Origin: Bacillus tequilensis KCTC 13622
GTDB taxonomy: Bacteria > Bacillota > Bacilli > Bacillales > Bacillaceae
Direction: 5' to 3'
Assembly: GCF_000507145.1 (NCBI RefSeq)
Contig: NZ_AYTO01000034.1
Location: 496,001 to 560,000, forward strand
DNA: 64,000 nt
In this document: in pieces, positions 20,029 to 30,318 of the stretch
How positions within the stretch are numbered: the first letter of the stretch is position 1
How the letters are laid out: each line of letters starts with the position of its first letter
Program-made: the position numbers and the translations under genes
Notes under the pieces: model-generated
Seen by the model: only the letters and a program-made list of their open reading frames with translations
What the model was told of the DNA's origin: nothing
Databases searched by the model: none

Positions 20029-20773
20029 AAACATTATCAGACAAAAGAAAGAAGAAGTAAGAACATTAGTCCTGCCGGAAGAGCAGCCTTTCGAAAAACG
20101 TTCATTTAAAGAGGCACTGTCAAGCCCGAATCGGCTGATTGGGTTGATTGCCGAAGTGAAGAAAGCATCGCCGTCAAAAGGGCTCATTAAAGAGGATTTT
20201 GTCCCTGAGCGGATTGCAAAAGATTATGAAGCTGCAAAGGCAGATGCGCTTTCCGTTTTAACAGACAACCCGTTTTTTCAAGGGGAAAACCGTTATTTAT
20301 CAGACGTAAAGCGTGCTGTTTCGATTCCTGTACTCAGAAAAGATTTTATTATTGATTCTCTTCAAGTGGAGGAATCAAGAAGAATCGGAGCGGATGCCAT
20401 ATTGTTAATCGGCGAAGTGCTTGATTCCTTGCACCTTCATGAATTATATCTTGAAGCTGGTGAAAAGGGGATGGACGTGTTAGTAGAGGTTCATGATGCA
20501 ACAACGCTGGAACGAATACTGAAGGTGTTCACGCCTGGTATTCTCGGCATAAACAACCGAAACCTAAAAACATTCGAAACATCTATAAAACAGACAGAAC
20601 GAATCTCATCCCTTGTCCCGAAAGAATCACTTCTTGTCAGCGAAAGCGGAATCGGTTCTTTAGAACACTTAATATTTGTCAAAGAACATGGGGCGAGAGC
20701 TGTGCTTGTTGGTGAATCATTGATGAGGCAAACATCACAGCAAAAAGCCATCCATGCTTTGTTTGGAGAGTGA
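20021..20773 (+). CDS. trpC: Indole-3-glycerol phosphate synthase
   Basis: Closes the indole ring in the fourth step from chorismate to tryptophan. 250 aa, a TIM barrel. [11 protein letters not shown] (about 46-56) carries the catalytic lysine. Also seen are [25 protein letters not shown] and the phosphate-binding SESGI and VLVGESLM. Separate from trpF, unlike the fused enzyme of E. coli. It starts 8 bases inside trpD with GAGGAAGAG as ribosome site. Confidence 0.97.
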   Translation: MLENIIRQKKEEVRTLVLPEEQPFEKRSFKEALSSPNRLIGLIAEVKKASPSKGLIKEDFVPERIAKDYEAAKADALSVLTDNPFFQGENRYLSDVKRAVSIPVLRKDFIIDSLQVEESRRIGADAILLIGEVLDSLHLHELYLEAGEKGMDVLVEVHDATTLERILKVFTPGILGINNRNLKTFETSIKQTERISSLVPKESLLVSESGIGSLEHLIFVKEHGARAVLVGESLMRQTSQQKAIHALFGE

Positions 20774-20777
20774 GGGT

Positions 20778-21425
20778 GTGAAGAAGCCGGCAATAAAATA
20801 TTGCGGTATCCGGTCACTGCAGGATTTGCAGCTTGCAGCGAACTCACATGCTGATTATCTGGGCTTTATTTTTGCAGAAAGCAAACGAAAAGTATCTCCG
20901 CAAAATGTGAAAAAGTGGCTGAGTCAAGTTCGTGTCAAAAAACAGGTTGCAGGCGTTTTTGTTAATGAATCGATAGAGACGGCGGCGCGTATTGCAGAAG
21001 ATTTGAATCTTGATGTTATTCAGCTTCACGGTGATGAGGAACCGGCGGATGCCGATGCGCTTCGCGTATTGACAGATTGTGAAATATGGAAGGCGCTTCA
21101 TCATCATGAGAACACAACTCAAGACATAGTCCGCTTTAAAGACCATGTGGATGGCTTTGTGATTGATTCGTCAGTAAAAGGGGCAAGAGGGGGCACTGGT
21201 GTTGCTTTTTCTTGGGACTGTGTGCCGGACTACCAGCAGGCGGCTATTGGCAAACGCTGCTTTATAGCAGGCGGTGTGAATCCGGACACCATCACAGGCC
21301 TATTGAAATATCACCCATTGGGAATTGACCTTGCCAGCGGGATCGAAAAAAACGGACAAAAAAATCAAAATCTGATGAGGCTTTTAGAAGAGAGGATGAA
21401 GCGATATGTATCCATATCCGAATGA
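20778..21425 (+). CDS. trpF: Phosphoribosylanthranilate isomerase
   Basis: Amadori rearrangement of N-(5-phosphoribosyl)anthranilate, a small TIM barrel of 215 aa. The start is GTG 20778 ([13 protein letters not shown]). KYCGI holds the catalytic cysteine, VFVN and QLHGDE the barrel strands, and [20 protein letters not shown] the catalytic Asp and phosphate loop, with GGVNPDTI distal. GTG is preceded by GGAGAGTGAGG, which overlaps the end of trpC. This is one of the more diverged proteins of the window relative to 168. Confidence 0.96.
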   Translation: MKKPAIKYCGIRSLQDLQLAANSHADYLGFIFAESKRKVSPQNVKKWLSQVRVKKQVAGVFVNESIETAARIAEDLNLDVIQLHGDEEPADADALRVLTDCEIWKALHHHENTTQDIVRFKDHVDGFVIDSSVKGARGGTGVAFSWDCVPDYQQAAIGKRCFIAGGVNPDTITGLLKYHPLGIDLASGIEKNGQKNQNLMRLLEERMKRYVSISE

Positions 21426-22608
21426 AATAGGCAGGTACGGCGATTTTGGCGGAAAGTTTGTTCCCGAAACACTGATGCAGCCGTTAGAAGAGATTGAAAC
21501 CGCATTTAAAGAGATCAAGGATGATCCCGCATTTCGTGACGAATATTACAAGCTGTTACATGACTATTCCGGGAGGCCGACTGCATTAACATTCGCTGAT
21601 CGAGTTACTGAATATTTAGGTGGCGCGAAAATTTATTTGAAACGAGAAGATTTAAATCATACAGGTTCTCATAAAATCAATAATGCGCTAGGTCAAGCAC
21701 TGCTTGCCAAGAAAATGGGCAAAACGAAAATCATTGCTGAAACCGGTGCCGGTCAGCATGGCGTTGCCGCTGCAACAGTCGCAGCCAAATTTGGCTTTGC
21801 CTGCACTGTGTTTATGGGCGAGGAGGATGTTGCCCGTCAATCTCTGAACGTTTTCCGAATGAAGCTTCTTGGAGCGGAGGTTGTGCCTGTAACAAGCGGA
21901 AACGGTACATTGAAGGATGCCACAAATGAGGCGATAAGGTACTGGGTTCAGCATTGTGAGGATCATTTTTACATGATTGGATCTGTTGTCGGACCGCATC
22001 CTTATCCGCAGGTCGTCCGTGAATTTCAAAGAATGATCGGAGAGGAAGCGAAGGATCAATTGAGCCGCATTGAAGGCACTCTGCCTGATAAAGTAGTGGC
22101 ATGCGTAGGCGGAGGAAGCAATGCAATGGGTATGTTTCAGGCATTTCTAGATGAAGAGGTTGAACTGATCGGCGCTGAAGCAGCAGGAAAAGGAATTGAT
22201 ACTCCTCTTCATGCCGCTACTATTTCGAAAGGAGCGGTAGGCGTTATTCACGGTTCATTGACTTATCTCATTCAGGATGAGTTCGGGCAAATTATTGAGC
22301 CTTACTCTATTTCAGCAGGTCTCGACTATCCTGGGATCGGTCCTGAGCACGCTTACTTGCATAAGAGCGGCCGTGTGACTTATGACAGTATCACAGATGA
22401 AGAAGCGGTGGATGCCTTAAAACTGTTGTCAGAAAAAGAGGGGATTTTGCCGGCGATCGAATCTGCTCATGCATTAGCGAAAGCATTTAAACTCGCCAAA
22501 GAGATGGACCGCGATCAAACCATTCTCGTCTGTTTATCAGGACGGGGAGATAAGGATGTCAACACATTAATGAATGTGTTGGAAGAGGAGGGGAAAGCCC
22601 ATGTTTAA
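21406..22608 (+). CDS. trpB: Tryptophan synthase beta chain
   Basis: PLP enzyme that joins indole and serine to make tryptophan; forms the alpha2-beta2 complex with TrpA. 400 aa. The PLP lysine is in [14 protein letters not shown] (about 79-92), with [10 protein letters not shown] and the phosphate-binding [11 protein letters not shown] 21406 lies 20 bases inside trpF behind AGAGGATGAAGCG. trpA overlaps its 3' end by eight bases. Confidence 0.97.
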   Translation: MYPYPNEIGRYGDFGGKFVPETLMQPLEEIETAFKEIKDDPAFRDEYYKLLHDYSGRPTALTFADRVTEYLGGAKIYLKREDLNHTGSHKINNALGQALLAKKMGKTKIIAETGAGQHGVAAATVAAKFGFACTVFMGEEDVARQSLNVFRMKLLGAEVVPVTSGNGTLKDATNEAIRYWVQHCEDHFYMIGSVVGPHPYPQVVREFQRMIGEEAKDQLSRIEGTLPDKVVACVGGGSNAMGMFQAFLDEEVELIGAEAAGKGIDTPLHAATISKGAVGVIHGSLTYLIQDEFGQIIEPYSISAGLDYPGIGPEHAYLHKSGRVTYDSITDEEAVDALKLLSEKEGILPAIESAHALAKAFKLAKEMDRDQTILVCLSGRGDKDVNTLMNVLEEEGKAHV

Positions 22609-23404
22609 ATTAGACCTTCAAGCGTCAGAAAAATTGTTTATCCCGTTTATTACGGCGGGCGATCCATCGCCTGAGGTTTCGGTTAAACTGGCGATATCTC
22701 TTCAAAAAGCGGGCGCCACGGCACTGGAGCTTGGCGTTGCATACTCAGATCCGCTTGCAGATGGTCCGGTGATCCAGCGGGCTTCGAAGCGGGCGCTTGA
22801 TCATGGAATGAATATCGTCAAGGCCATCAAATTAGGCGGAGAAATGAAAAAAAACGGCGTGAATATTCCGATTATCCTCTTTACGTATTATAATCCTGTG
22901 TTACAATTGAACAAAGAATACTTTTTCGCTTTACTGCGGGAAAATCATATTGACGGTCTGCTTGTTCCGGATCTGCCATTAGAAGAAAGCGCCAGTCTTC
23001 AAGCTGCATGCAAAAGCCATGAAGTGACGTATATTTCTTTGGTTGCGCCGACAAGCGAAAGCCGTTTGAAAACCATTATTGAACAAGCCGAGGGCTTCGT
23101 CTACTGTGTATCTTCTCTAGGTGTAACCGGTGTCCGCAATGAATTCAATTCATCCGTGTACCCATTCATCCGGGCAGTGAAGGATCTCAGCGCTGTTCCG
23201 GTTGCTGTAGGGTTTGGGATATCAAACCGCGAACAGGTTATGAAGATGAATGACATTTGTGACGGTGTCGTAGTGGGAAGTGCGCTCGTCAGAAAAATAG
23301 AAGAATTAAAGGACCGGCTCATCAGCGCTGAAACGAGAGATCAAGCGTTGCAGGAGTTTGAAGATTACGCAACGGCGTTTGGCGGCTTGTACAGTTTAAA
23401 ATGA
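22601..23404 (+). CDS. trpA: Tryptophan synthase alpha chain
   Basis: Cleaves indole-3-glycerol phosphate and passes indole through the tunnel to TrpB. 267 aa TIM barrel. [21 protein letters not shown] carries the catalytic Glu and Asp, and VAVGFGIS and VVVGSAL form the phosphate site. ATG 22601 follows GGAAGAGGAGGGG and overlaps trpB by eight bases. hisC follows after 10 bases, continuing the supraoperon without a terminator. Confidence 0.97.
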   Translation: MFKLDLQASEKLFIPFITAGDPSPEVSVKLAISLQKAGATALELGVAYSDPLADGPVIQRASKRALDHGMNIVKAIKLGGEMKKNGVNIPIILFTYYNPVLQLNKEYFFALLRENHIDGLLVPDLPLEESASLQAACKSHEVTYISLVAPTSESRLKTIIEQAEGFVYCVSSLGVTGVRNEFNSSVYPFIRAVKDLSAVPVAVGFGISNREQVMKMNDICDGVVVGSALVRKIEELKDRLISAETRDQALQEFEDYATAFGGLYSLK

Positions 23405-23414
23405 GGTGACTGAT

Positions 23415-24497
23415 TTGCGTATCAAAGAACATTTAAAACAGCTGAAGCCTTATCAGCCAGGAAAGCCGATTGAAGCAGTGAAAGCAGAATATGGCTTGAA
23501 TAAAGTTGTGAAGCTTGCTTCAAACGAAAATCCTTACGGCTGTTCGGAAGCTGCAAAAGAGGCGCTTCATCATGAGGTTCAGCAGCTTGCCCTTTATCCA
23601 GACGGGTACAGCGCAGCTTTGCGGACTAGGCTCAGTGAACACCTCAATGTCAGTGAAACATCACTTATTTTCGGAAACGGTTCAGATGAAATCATCCAGA
23701 TCATCTGCCGGGCATTTTTAAACGATAAAACCAACACGATAACTGCTGCTCCGACTTTTCCGCAATATAAACATAATGCGGTCATTGAAGGCGCCGAAGT
23801 TCGTGAAATTGCACTTCGTCCTGACGCCTCACATGATTTAGACGCCATGCTTGAAGCGATTGACGAACAGACACAAATCGTTTGGATATGCAGCCCGAAT
23901 AACCCGACTGGCACATATACATCAGAAGGGGAATTACTCGCTTTTCTGGAGCGCGTTCCTTCTCGTGTCCTCGTTGTTCTTGACGAAGCATATTATGAAT
24001 ATGTAACAGCAGAGGATTATCCGGAAACCGTGCCGCTCTTAAACAAGTATTCCAATCTGATGATATTGCGGACATTTTCAAAGGCTTACGGTCTGGCTGC
24101 ACTCAGAGTCGGATACGGAATTGCTGAGGAGGGCCTGATTCGCCAGATTGAGCCGGCAAGAGAGCCGTTTAACACGAGCCGTCTGGGTCAGGCTGCGGCG
24201 ATTGCGGCGCTTGATGATCAAGCATTTATTGCTTCCTGTGTCGAGCAAAATAAAGCAGGCCTTCAGCAATATTATGATTTTGCGAAGACTCATGGTTTAA
24301 AGTGCTACCCTTCACAGACAAACTTTGTGTTAATCGACTTTAACCGTCCGGCCGATGAACTGTTTCAGGCTCTGCTGGAAAAAGGCTATATCGTCCGGTC
24401 AGGAAATGCATTAGGCTTCCCGACATCACTCCGGATTACGATCGGAACAAAAGAGCAAAATGAAGAAATTCTTGCTATTTTAGCTGAAATTTTATAA
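23415..24497 (+). CDS. hisC: Histidinol-phosphate / aromatic aminotransferase
   Basis: PLP aminotransferase of 360 aa that serves both histidine synthesis and transamination of prephenate-derived keto acids, which explains its place among aromatic genes. ASNENPYG near residue 37, [20 protein letters not shown] and [16 protein letters not shown] with the PLP lysine are present. Start TTG 23415 follows ATGAGGTGACTGA; the upstream GTG at 23406 falls inside that site. A perfect 10-bp hairpin follows the stop codon, before tyrA. Confidence 0.95.
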   Translation: MRIKEHLKQLKPYQPGKPIEAVKAEYGLNKVVKLASNENPYGCSEAAKEALHHEVQQLALYPDGYSAALRTRLSEHLNVSETSLIFGNGSDEIIQIICRAFLNDKTNTITAAPTFPQYKHNAVIEGAEVREIALRPDASHDLDAMLEAIDEQTQIVWICSPNNPTGTYTSEGELLAFLERVPSRVLVVLDEAYYEYVTAEDYPETVPLLNKYSNLMILRTFSKAYGLAALRVGYGIAEEGLIRQIEPAREPFNTSRLGQAAAIAALDDQAFIASCVEQNKAGLQQYYDFAKTHGLKCYPSQTNFVLIDFNRPADELFQALLEKGYIVRSGNALGFPTSLRITIGTKEQNEEILAILAEIL

Positions 24498-24520
24498 GAG
24501 GTGATCAAATATCACCTCTT
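24496..24520 (+). promoter_or_regulatory. Perfect hairpin between hisC and tyrA
   Basis: AAGAGGTGAT (24496-24505) pairs fully with ATCACCTCTT (24511-24520) around CAAAT. Only TTTAG follows, so it is at best a weak terminator; mRNA stabilisation or partial attenuation is possible. Confidence 0.6.
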
Positions 24521-24545
24521 TAGTCTATAAACCAGGTGATGACGT

Positions 24546-25661
24546 ATGAATCGAATGAAAGATACAATATTGCTCGCTGGTCTCGGATTGATAGGCGGTT
24601 CGATTGCGTTAGCGATCAAAAAAAAGCATCCCGGCAAACGGATTATCGGAATCGACATCTCTGATGAACAAGCAATAGCCGCATTAAAATTAGGTGTGAT
24701 AGACGAGCGTGCTGATTCGTTTATCAGCGGTGCGAAAGAGGCAGCTACGGTGATCATTGCGACGCCTGTCGCGCAAACGCTGCGTATGCTTGATGAACTG
24801 GCCCACTCAGGAATTGAACAACAGCTTTTGATTACCGATGTAGGCAGCACAAAGCAAAAAGTGGTTCATTACGCTGATCAAGTGCTGCCTAGCCGCTATC
24901 AATTTGTCGGAGGGCATCCGATGGCGGGTTCACACAAGTCAGGAGTTGCCGCTGCTAAGGATTTCCTGTTTGAAAATGCATTTTATATATTAACGCCAGG
25001 TCAGAAAACGGACAGACAAGCGGTTGAACAGTTAAAACACTTGCTGAAGGGAACGAATGCCCACTTTGTGGAAATGACACCTGAAGAGCATGACGGCGTG
25101 ACAAGCGTAATCAGTCATTTTCCGCATATTGTCGCAGCGAGCCTTGTTCACCAAACCCATCAGTCGGAAGAGCTTTATCCGCTTGTTAAGCGTTTTGCTG
25201 CCGGGGGGTTCAGGGATATTACAAGGATTGCATCAAGCAGTCCGGCAATGTGGCGGGATATTTTATTACATAATAAAGATAAAATCTTGGACCGTTTTGA
25301 TGAGTGGATTCGCGAAATTGAGAGGATCCGGACATATGTAGAACAAGAAGATGCGGAAAACCTGTTTCGTTATTTTAAAACGGCCAAGGATTATCGCGAT
25401 GGGCTGCCGCTGCGGCAGAAAGGCGCAATACCTGCATTTTACGATTTATACGTGGATGTTCCCGATCATCCGGGTGTGATTTCCGAGATAACGGCTATAT
25501 TAGCTGCGGAGCGCATCAGTATCACGAATATCCGCATTATTGAAACACGAGAAGATATTAACGGAATTTTACGGATCAGTTTTCAGTCTGATGACGACCG
25601 CAAACGGGCTGAACAATGCATTGAAGCTCGCGCGGAATATGAAACTTTTTATGCTGATTGA
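24546..25661 (+). CDS. tyrA: Prephenate dehydrogenase
   Basis: Oxidatively decarboxylates prephenate to 4-hydroxyphenylpyruvate for tyrosine. 371 aa. The N-terminal NAD-binding [12 protein letters not shown] (12-23), the DVGSTK and [12 protein letters not shown] catalytic blocks with the conserved His, and a C-terminal ACT domain (from [19 protein letters not shown], about residue 300) that senses amino acids for feedback control. ATG follows CAGGTGATGACGT. Eleventh gene of the supraoperon. Confidence 0.96.
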   Translation: MNRMKDTILLAGLGLIGGSIALAIKKKHPGKRIIGIDISDEQAIAALKLGVIDERADSFISGAKEAATVIIATPVAQTLRMLDELAHSGIEQQLLITDVGSTKQKVVHYADQVLPSRYQFVGGHPMAGSHKSGVAAAKDFLFENAFYILTPGQKTDRQAVEQLKHLLKGTNAHFVEMTPEEHDGVTSVISHFPHIVAASLVHQTHQSEELYPLVKRFAAGGFRDITRIASSSPAMWRDILLHNKDKILDRFDEWIREIERIRTYVEQEDAENLFRYFKTAKDYRDGLPLRQKGAIPAFYDLYVDVPDHPGVISEITAILAAERISITNIRIIETREDINGILRISFQSDDDRKRAEQCIEARAEYETFYAD

Positions 25662-25672
25662 GGTGGAAAATA

Positions 25673-26959
25673 ATGAAAAGAGAAAAGGTGCGTGCCTTAA
25701 ACGGAGAAATACACATTCCCGGTGATAAATCGATTTCACACCGCTCCGTCATGTTTGGCGCGCTGGCGAAAGGTACAACAACTGTGAAAAACTTTCTGCC
25801 GGGAGCGGATTGTTTGAGCACAATCGATTGCTTTAGAAAAATGGGTGTTCAAATTGAGCAAAACGGAAGCGATGTGGTGATTTACGGAAAAGGAATCGAT
25901 TCCCTGAGCGAGCCAGCAAGCCTTTTAGATGTCGGGAATTCAGGTACAACGATTCGCCTGATGCTCGGCATTTTGGCGGGACGTCCTTTTTACAGTGCGG
26001 TAGCCGGAGATGAGAGCATTGCCAAGCGTCCAATGAAACGTGTGACTGAGCCTTTGAAGCAAATGGGTGCTAAAATCGACGGCAGAGCGGGGGGAGAATT
26101 TACGCCGCTGTCCGTAAGCGGATCTTCTCTTAAAGGGATTGATTATGTATCACCTGTCGCGAGCGCACAAATTAAATCTGCTGTTTTGCTGGCCGGTTTA
26201 CAGGCTGAGGGCACAACAACTGTCACAGAGCCTCATAAATCTCGGGACCATACTGAACGGATGCTTTCTGCTTTTGGTGTTGAACTTTCTGAAGATCAAA
26301 CGAGCGTGTCCATTACAGGCGGCCAGGACCTGACAGCTGCAGATATTTTTGTTCCGGGAGACATTTCTTCAGCAGCGTTTTTCCTTGCTGCGGGTGCAAT
26401 GGTGCCAAACAGCAGCATTGTATTGAAAAACGTAGGATTAAATCCGACTCGGACAGGTATCATTGACGTCCTTCAAAACATGGGGGCGAAACTTGAAATC
26501 AAATCGTCTGCTGACAGCAATGCAGAGCCTTACGGAGATTTGGTCATAGAAACGTCATCTCTAAAAGCTGTGGAAATCGGAGGAGACATCATTCCGCGTT
26601 TAATTGATGAAATCCCTATCATCGCGCTTCTTGCGACTCAAGCGGAAGGAACCACTGTGATCAAGGATGCAGCAGAGCTTAAAGTCAAAGAAACAAACCG
26701 CATTGATACCGTGGTTTCCGAGCTTCGTAAGCTGGGTGCTGAGATTGAACCGACAGAAGATGGAATGAAGATATACGGCAAACAGACATTGAAAGGCGGC
26801 GGAACAGTGTCCAGCCATGGAGATCATCGGATCGGCATGATGCTTGGCATTGCTTCCAGTATAACAGTGGAGCCAATTGAAATTGAACAGGCAGATGCCA
26901 TTCACGTTTCTTATCCAACTTTCTTTGAGCATTTAAATAAGCTTTCAAAAAAATCCTGA
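25673..26959 (+). CDS. aroE: 5-Enolpyruvylshikimate-3-phosphate synthase
   Basis: Condenses shikimate 3-phosphate with phosphoenolpyruvate; its product is the substrate of AroF at the other end of the same operon. 428 aa. Motifs: [16 protein letters not shown] (about 15-30), [21 protein letters not shown], the [15 protein letters not shown] segment and DHRIGMM. In B. subtilis the symbol aroE denotes this enzyme (aroA elsewhere). ATG 25673 follows GAGGTGGAAAATA. A terminator overlaps the stop codon and closes the supraoperon. Confidence 0.97.
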   Translation: MKREKVRALNGEIHIPGDKSISHRSVMFGALAKGTTTVKNFLPGADCLSTIDCFRKMGVQIEQNGSDVVIYGKGIDSLSEPASLLDVGNSGTTIRLMLGILAGRPFYSAVAGDESIAKRPMKRVTEPLKQMGAKIDGRAGGEFTPLSVSGSSLKGIDYVSPVASAQIKSAVLLAGLQAEGTTTVTEPHKSRDHTERMLSAFGVELSEDQTSVSITGGQDLTAADIFVPGDISSAAFFLAAGAMVPNSSIVLKNVGLNPTRTGIIDVLQNMGAKLEIKSSADSNAEPYGDLVIETSSLKAVEIGGDIIPRLIDEIPIIALLATQAEGTTVIKDAAELKVKETNRIDTVVSELRKLGAEIEPTEDGMKIYGKQTLKGGGTVSSHGDHRIGMMLGIASSITVEPIEIEQADAIHVSYPTFFEHLNKLSKKS

Positions 26960-26981
26960 AGTTTTGCTTCAGGTTTTTTTG
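26953..26981 (+). terminator. Terminator of the aromatic supraoperon
   Basis: CCTGAAG and CTTCAGG with a TTTTG loop, followed by seven T. The stop codon of aroE lies in the left arm. Confidence 0.85.
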
Positions 26982-27190
26982 CGGAGTGATTGTGAGAGTC
27001 ATAAGCCGTGGTCAAAAAACATAGCTTGTCTTATAGAGGAAAAAGAAAAACGAAAAGGGGGGATGCGCTTTACTTACAAGATGGCAGATCAAAGCTGCTT
27101 TACTGTACAGAGGGCGATCTTCTTTTTTTCGTTTTCTTTTGGTAAACTTATATCACTCAATAATTCCCCGCCGTACAGTAAGCATCTTAT
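26982..27190. other. Non-coding spacer with competing inverted repeats
   Basis: No gene seen. AAAAGAAAAACGAAAA (27041-27056) is complementary, apart from one base, to 27126-27140. GTACAGTAAGC (27173-27183) can pair with GCTTTACTGTAC (27097-27108) or, extended to 27186, with the GATGC...TTACT stretch at 27062-27073. Two imperfect 19-bp direct copies start at GCTTTACT 27067 and 27097. Confidence 0.5.
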
Positions 27191-27219
27191 TTGCCGGGGG
27201 CATTCGTCTGAATTATGAT
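27191..27219 (+). promoter_or_regulatory. SigA promoter of ypiA
   Basis: TTGCCG (27191-27196), a 17-bp spacer and TATGAT (27214-27219). Confidence 0.6.
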
Positions 27220-27288
27220 AGGATTAAACCGAACAAATAAAGCTTTTGTATGGTTGTGTTGTATAGGAAAAGAAAGGACCGGTCCGAT

Positions 27289-28560
27289 TTGAATACATTG
27301 ATTCAAGAAGCCATAAAATTAGTTGAAGCAGGCGAAACAGAAAAAGGTCTCAACACGCTCTCGAAGGCTGAACATCAGCTCCATGATGAAGATAAAGCCA
27401 TTGCAGCCCAGCTTTATTACGAGTGGGGTAATGTAGAAAAAGCGATTTCACTCATCAGTGATTTACATGATTTATATCCAGATGAAACAGAACTGACGAA
27501 TTTTTACGCTGAACTTTTAATAGATATTGACGAAGAAGAAAAGGCCCTAGCTGTGCTGGAAACCATCCCGGAAACAGATCCATCGTATCCGGAAAGTTTG
27601 CTGCTTATGGCGGATCTTTATCAGATGCAAGGATTATTTGAAGTCAGTGAACAAAAGCTTTTGCAAGCAAAGTCCATTCTGAACAATGAACCAGTTATTG
27701 ATTTTGCATTGGGAGAACTTTACTTTACACAGGGAGCCTATGCAAAAGCGGTTCAATATTTCAAAACAACGGCTGAGGAGCAGAGTGAGATTGGAGGCGT
27801 TAATGTCTATCAGAGACTGGCCGAATCGTTAAGTGCCTCAGGTGAATTTGAGGATGCCATTTCGTGGTACGAGAAAGCTGTTGAAGAGAATCCTGAGCCT
27901 AATACAATTTTTGGCTATGGATTTACAGCTTTACAGGCAGGGCTTATGAAAACAGCTATTAAGCAGCTGTCTGATTTAAAAGAGCTTGATCCATCTTATT
28001 CCTCACTTTACATGCCGCTCTCGAAAAGCTATGAAGCTGAAGGAATGTATGAAGAGGCATTAAAAACGGCAAAAGAGGGTATCAGATATGATGAATATAA
28101 CAAAGAGCTTTTCCTCTATGCCGCAAAAATGGCCTTGAAAATCGGGAAGTCAGAAGAGGGGAAAAAGCTGCTTCAAGAGGCGCTTGCGCTTGATCCGGGC
28201 TTCGTCGAGGCGCTTCATACACTTCTTGCCGTGTACCATAAAGAAGAGGATTATGAACAGATTATTGATCTTATTCAAGAGGTGCGCGGCTACGGAGAAG
28301 AGGATCCGAAATACAATTGGTATCTTGCGAGCGCGTATGCTGAATTAGAGCAATACGAGGAAGCGAAACAATCCTTTGAAGCTGCCTATCTTCATTACCG
28401 GGAGGATAGAGATTTCTTATATGAATACTCAAGCTTCCTATTAGAAGAAGGCCTCCAAAAAGAAGCGCTGCCGCTTTTGAAAAAGGTTGTGGAAATGGAC
28501 GGCGCCAATGAAGAGCTGGAAGAAACGATTTTGCGAATCGAGGATGAATTTTCTAGATAA
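27289..28560 (+). CDS. ypiA: Tetratricopeptide-repeat protein YpiA
   Basis: A 423-residue, acidic, all-helical protein with about ten TPR-like repeats (for example [17 protein letters not shown] and [17 protein letters not shown]). TPR arrays mediate protein contacts; no enzyme motif is visible and the function is unknown. Start TTG 27289 ([16 protein letters not shown]) follows GAAAGGACC; the upstream frame from 27250 lacks a ribosome site. It heads the ypiA-ypiB-ypiF group, with its own SigA-type promoter upstream. Confidence 0.88.
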   Translation: MNTLIQEAIKLVEAGETEKGLNTLSKAEHQLHDEDKAIAAQLYYEWGNVEKAISLISDLHDLYPDETELTNFYAELLIDIDEEEKALAVLETIPETDPSYPESLLLMADLYQMQGLFEVSEQKLLQAKSILNNEPVIDFALGELYFTQGAYAKAVQYFKTTAEEQSEIGGVNVYQRLAESLSASGEFEDAISWYEKAVEENPEPNTIFGYGFTALQAGLMKTAIKQLSDLKELDPSYSSLYMPLSKSYEAEGMYEEALKTAKEGIRYDEYNKELFLYAAKMALKIGKSEEGKKLLQEALALDPGFVEALHTLLAVYHKEEDYEQIIDLIQEVRGYGEEDPKYNWYLASAYAELEQYEEAKQSFEAAYLHYREDRDFLYEYSSFLLEEGLQKEALPLLKKVVEMDGANEELEETILRIEDEFSR

Positions 28561-28631
28561 GCAGGAATATTCACCATTCATGTGGAACATATAAGTATAT
28601 AGATTATACGAACGATAGAGGAGGGAATTAC

Positions 28632-29171
28632 ATGCAGACCCCTGTTTCTGTCAATGAGAAAAAGGATTTTATCCGCTGGTTTTTAAACCATTATCAGTTA
28701 AAGCGCCGAGAGTGCGTTTGGATCTTGAACTACTTAATGAGCCATGATTCTCTCATGGAGAAGGTTCATTTTGTGGAACAAGCTGAGTTTTGCCCGAGAG
28801 GCATTATCATGTCAACACACTGTGTTGAAGAAGTTCCGTTTCGGTTCTATAAAGAGAATATCATGACAACCGACGCGGAAAAATCTTTTCATGATATTAG
28901 ATTAAATAAACAGCAGGATTTGTTTATCCAGCTTAATTTCCGTTCAGCTTACAGTTCACCTGAATATGCGGCAGTGCTGGAATCCAACCCTCATATTCCG
29001 AAGAATCTCTTTGAGAACAAAAAAGATCAGGGGTTGGCTGAACAAATTTTGGAGCACGCTATCTCCACATTCCAAAGAGAAAAATTATTAAAAGACATTG
29101 ACGACGCGTTAGATCGTCATGATAAAGAAGCATTTGAACAATTATCACGCCAATTGAATCAGCTCACATAA
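28632..29171 (+). CDS. ypiB: UPF0302 family protein YpiB
   Basis: A 179-residue soluble protein ([21 protein letters not shown]...) of the UPF0302 family conserved in Bacilli; no membrane segment or catalytic motif is seen. ATG follows GAGGAGGGAATTAC. It precedes ypiF and the qcr operon. The conserved location next to the cytochrome bc genes suggests, but does not prove, a link to respiration or envelope proteolysis. Possibly read on from ypiA, since no clear terminator stands between them. Confidence 0.85.
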   Translation: MQTPVSVNEKKDFIRWFLNHYQLKRRECVWILNYLMSHDSLMEKVHFVEQAEFCPRGIIMSTHCVEEVPFRFYKENIMTTDAEKSFHDIRLNKQQDLFIQLNFRSAYSSPEYAAVLESNPHIPKNLFENKKDQGLAEQILEHAISTFQREKLLKDIDDALDRHDKEAFEQLSRQLNQLT

Positions 29172-29178
29172 TTTGACC

Positions 29179-29206
29179 AGCCTTGCAGCGTATTGCAAGG
29201 CTTGTT
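29179..29206 (+). terminator. Hairpin between ypiB and ypiF
   Basis: AGCCTTGCA pairs with TGCAAGGCT around a 6-nt loop, followed by a weak TGTTGT tract. It may attenuate transcription into ypiF. Confidence 0.45.
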
Positions 29207-29224
29207 GTCATAAGGGGGAGAACG

Positions 29225-29671
29225 ATGAAGTGGAGAATCACTGATGCCAAGGACTATTTACAAGCTAAAGATTACATTGATACCGCTGTCATTCCATTAA
29301 TTGGTGTAAAAGTAGGTGTCCATTTCCAAATGGCTGCGGAGAAAGGCGAATTCACACAGCTTCTGTCAGAAGAACTGGAAAGGCAGTTAAAGGGACGGGT
29401 ATATTTACTGCCCCCTTATACATATGTTGATAGAAATGAAAAAACCGTTCAAGGACTAAAGGATTTGCGGGAAGAACTTCTATCAGAATTTTCGCATGTG
29501 GTGCTGCTCACATCTGACGAAAGTTGGAATGGAGAGGAGGCATTGGGCAAAATCATTGTTGCGCCGTCTATTCCGTTGGAGCATTTAAATGACTCCTTGA
29601 AAAGAAAAATATTGGATGAACGCACTGCGGAAATTTTGAACGTTTTGTTACAGTTGTGGAACGTTTCATAA
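29225..29671 (+). CDS. ypiF: DUF2487 protein YpiF
   Basis: A 148-residue soluble protein starting MKWRITDAKDYLQAKDYID at ATG 29225 behind AAGGGGGAGAACG; an upstream in-frame start at 29183 would translate the hairpin and lacks a ribosome site. Family DUF2487. No known reaction. It lies directly upstream of the qcrABC promoter in the same order as in B. subtilis, so a role near cytochrome bc assembly has been an obvious guess but has no sequence support here. Confidence 0.85.
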   Translation: MKWRITDAKDYLQAKDYIDTAVIPLIGVKVGVHFQMAAEKGEFTQLLSEELERQLKGRVYLLPPYTYVDRNEKTVQGLKDLREELLSEFSHVVLLTSDESWNGEEALGKIIVAPSIPLEHLNDSLKRKILDERTAEILNVLLQLWNVS

Positions 29672-29710
29672 AAACACTTACATTTCCTTATGAACAATAT
29701 TTTGGCTATA

Positions 29711-29739
29711 TTGACCTTGCTGAGAGATTCATATATTAT
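29711..29739 (+). promoter_or_regulatory. SigA promoter of qcrABC
   Basis: TTGACC (29711-29716), a 17-bp spacer and TATTAT (29734-29739). A leader of about 70 bases precedes qcrA. Confidence 0.7.
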
Positions 29740-29813
29740 GAGGGTGTCTAAAGGTATTGCAATATTTTCTATTTTAGTCAGTTTGCAGGGGTGACCTAGA
29801 GGGGGGAGAAGAG

Positions 29814-30317
29814 ATGGGCGGTAAACATGATATATCCAGACGTCAATTTTTGAATTATACGCTCACAGGCGTAGGGGGGTTTATGGCGGCTAGTATGCTC
29901 ATGCCTATGGTTCGCTTTGCACTCGACCCGGTATTAAAATCGACAGGGAAACAGGACATGGTTCAGGTTGTCAGCGTAGATGAGCTGACAAAAGAGCCGC
30001 AGCGCTTTGATTTCAAAATAAATCAAGTCGATGCCTGGTATGAGTCAGAAGAGTCAAGATCAGCCTGGGTCTTCAAAAACGGGGATGAAATTGTAGCGCT
30101 TTCTCCAATTTGTAAGCATTTAGGGTGTACGGTGAACTGGAACAGCGATCCTAAAAATCCGAATAAATTCTTTTGTCCATGCCATTACGGACTCTATGAA
30201 AAAGACGGCACCAATGTCCCGGGCACGCCGCCGCTTTCGCCTCTTGATCATTATGAGCAAGAAGTAAAAGACGGCTTCTTGTATCTCGGAAAAGCAAAGC
30301 CTAAGGGGGAAGGGTGA
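29814..30317 (+). CDS. qcrA: Menaquinol:cytochrome c oxidoreductase Rieske subunit
   Basis: Iron-sulfur subunit of the bc complex that passes electrons from menaquinol to cytochrome c. 167 aa. The N-terminus has a twin-arginine motif SRRQFLNY (8-15) followed by a hydrophobic helix, so it is a Tat substrate that stays membrane-anchored. The [2Fe-2S] ligands are in CKHLGC (100-105) and CPCHYG (121-126). ATG follows GAGGGGGGAGAAGAG. First gene of qcrABC; qcrB begins two bases after the stop. Confidence 0.96.
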   Translation: MGGKHDISRRQFLNYTLTGVGGFMAASMLMPMVRFALDPVLKSTGKQDMVQVVSVDELTKEPQRFDFKINQVDAWYESEESRSAWVFKNGDEIVALSPICKHLGCTVNWNSDPKNPNKFFCPCHYGLYEKDGTNVPGTPPLSPLDHYEQEVKDGFLYLGKAKPKGEG

Positions 30318-30318
30318 C

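Noticed and set aside
29672..29813. Possible redox-sensing or CcpA operator upstream of qcrA
   Set aside because: No convincing operator palindrome found by eye; only the SigA promoter is clear.
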